The position numbers and the translations under genes are program-made. This document shows, one piece after another, positions 62,176 through 64,000 of a stretch of DNA of 64,000 nt. The stretch is from Datnioides undecimradiatus (lineage: Eukaryota; Chordata; Actinopteri; Lobotiformes; Datnioididae), in contig WARS01000030.1 in assembly GCA_008933995.1 (NCBI GenBank), forward strand, positions 1,769,001 through 1,833,000, given 5' to 3'. The notes beneath the pieces were generated by a model. It searched no databases and was not told the DNA's origin. It worked only from the letters and a program-made list of their open reading frames with translations. Each line of letters opens with the position of its first letter. Positions within the stretch are counted from its first letter, which is position 1.

Positions 62176-64000
62176 CTACATGACATGATGGATAGTTGTT
62201 GGCAGGGAAGGTTGTATGTACAATATAGACCCAGGATATATAAGTTTGTGTACAGAGTGCACATGTCCATAAATCAATCAAATGTGAATGAATAAGGAGA
62301 GACATTACATGAAAATTAATCTAAGAAGTTTTAAGAAGTTTACACTAGTATGTTTCCCTCATATTTTAAATATAGCGTTGTGTACCCATTTTTGTTATCT
62401 CCACATTGTGCACCTCAAATTAGTAACACTGGCTAGAGGTTAGACATAAAGACATATTTTGATTATGATGACTTAAAGTCCCACAGCTAAGTAGGCATCT
62501 GTGATTCAAGTTACTTGTGGCAGTGCTGTCAGTGCAGACAATCTAATTTGACTTTTTCGCAAACTCTTTCTACATTTTTTACAGAGAACGGTTTGACAAA
62601 GACAAAATATCCAGTGAGCTCTCAGGCAAGGTGCATTATTGGTGGCTTGTTGAGGACAGGAGAAAAATCAGACCGGTTTTACCTGATAAAAAGTCAACAG
62701 AAACTCAAATAACATTTGTTAACAGATGACACTGAGAAGCCCACACTTAGCGCCACTATTGTCTGCAAAGAAATGGCTGAAACCAAGGGGCTAGTGTGTA
62801 CTGGCAGACCTAAAGATAGAGGTTTAGTAAAATGTCTGGCGTGATGAGTTGATACAACGCTCCGATGGTTGTAAACACCTCCAAAGCATTGTTCTACCCT
62901 GCCTTGCATCAACTTTTGTGGCTAGTGGTAGTGTTTCGGTGTAGGGCATAGTTTCTTGGCATAATTTAAAAAGAGCCACAGACTTGAGTATTGTTACACC
63001 ATGTCCATCACTTAACTATCAAAGTACAGACCAAACATTAATGATGAAATGAGTTTTACTTTAAATTTTTTGCATAAAGCAACCAACAATTGGAAACCTG
63101 CCAGTTAAAACCAATGGGGCCTTTACCAGAGTACTATCGACACCAGGTGTAGCAACATTGCAAAAATGTGTTTAAAAAAACCCCAAAACAAAACACCACA
63201 CTATAGCTTAATCTTACTTTGAAAGTTAAGAAAATTAAGAAATTAAGCATATGATGCAGGTTGACCTGCATGTCCTGCAGCCAAAGATTTTTTTTTTTCT
63301 TGGTAACAATTGATAACACTTCTTGTTGGGCTGTGTTTATGATCAATAAAAATGCCAGATTAAAATTAAATGCCAAATCTCTGACTGTTGTGGTTGTTTA
63401 ACACTTTACCAATTTCTACTCACACTGCACTCCATATTCTGCATATTCCAGTTGTCCAGTTAAATCATTATTACTATTGTTTGCCAATCTGCGGCATACC
63501 ATTTTTCATGAAATGGCACAGAATAATTATGTGATGCTATCATGTTAATATAAACCAAAAACTCTGTCTTTCCACTGCCTCGTAAGATGTATGCCATGAA
63601 AACTTTAAAATGCAAAGGAGGTCTAACCCCATACTAGCACATTATCTAATAAAGCAGCCAGAGTTTGTGTGTTGTGTGACTGGTGCACAGTACATGAACT
63701 AGTACAGGACTTTCCAAGTAAAAATGTGTGCATATAAGAAATTTATATTTTTAACAACATTCACATTAATCTAGATTTCCTATTAAAGCATTCTAGTTAA
63801 AACTGTTTTTCCTTTGCTGACTGTAAATAATGTATTACTATCCGAAGGATAACTTTTTTGTGTAAATCTTGAAGTTGGTCTGAGGTCAAAATCTTTCAAA
63901 GTATTAATTAGTATTTCTGTGTTGCTGTTTTTGTTTTTTTCCCAAAAGTACACATTCCAGTGGAAACACAGACAGGGAGCCGTCTTTAACATGTTAAGAA
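62176..64000. other. Intron-like sequence, nothing recognised
   Basis: Presumably an intron of the Glu-rich gene, since its first visible exon starts in the middle of a codon and needs an upstream exon. I looked for the EF-hand-like acidic exon and the membrane exon that precede this region in asph and saw neither before the window ends. Confidence 0.5.

Noticed and set aside
1-64000. CRISPR arrays, operons, bacterial-type systems
   Set aside because: The tandem repeats found are microsatellites or minisatellites without spacers, and all genes are spliced eukaryotic genes.

Overview
The window is animal nuclear DNA, most likely from a ray-finned (teleost) fish. It is AT-rich and has short exons bounded by GT/AG sites inside long introns. 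Its protein-coding exons are vertebrate, and it carries typical teleost repeats: tRNA-derived SINEs with an AAAGCGCTATATAAG-type tail, Tc1 and mariner DNA transposons, LINE 3' ends, and TTAA-targeting Kolobok-like elements. I see no rRNA gene, no intact tRNA gene and no CRISPR array.

Three genes can be supported. (1) tyw3 (4901-8392, minus, six coding exons) encodes the wybutosine-tRNA methyltransferase TYW3. (2) plppr4 (13054-40716, plus, eleven coding exons, about 951 residues) encodes a six-pass neuronal phospholipid-phosphatase-related protein (PRG-1). It is head-to-head with tyw3, and 4.7 kb separates the two start codons. (3) A glutamate-rich gene (54853-62175, minus) enters from the right edge; its eight coding exons close in one frame of 495 residues. 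Its best match by eye is the luminal Glu-rich (junctate/junctin-like) part of aspartate beta-hydroxylase, asph, but no hydroxylase domain follows. Apart from tyw3 and plppr4 being head-to-head, nothing suggests that the three genes work together.

Layout: 1-4700 holds no recognised gene but includes a decayed minisatellite. 4700-8400 is tyw3, with a LINE fragment in intron 4. 8400-13053 is the space between the two promoters; it has one unexplained exon-like ORF at 8919-9200. 13054-40716 is plppr4. Its 9.8 kb first intron is a graveyard of nested elements: a mariner remnant, a solo LTR inside a LINE, and a Kolobok-like element inside a Tc1 element. 40717-43230 is a probable plppr4 3' UTR. 43231-52600 is intergenic, with a full SINE, a near-perfect hairpin and a long CT/TA/CA microsatellite. 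52615-62175 is the Glu-rich gene, and 62176-64000 shows nothing I can call.

I do not see a clearly new biological system. The most interesting points are the Glu-rich gene, which ends without a catalytic domain and has a 48-bp coding minisatellite and frame-neutral cassette exons; the long Asn/His-rich insertion in the plppr4 tail; the four-copy THAP-bearing Kolobok-like family; and the orphan exon-like ORF. All calls were made by eye from translations, splice sites and memory of the families. No database search was run.
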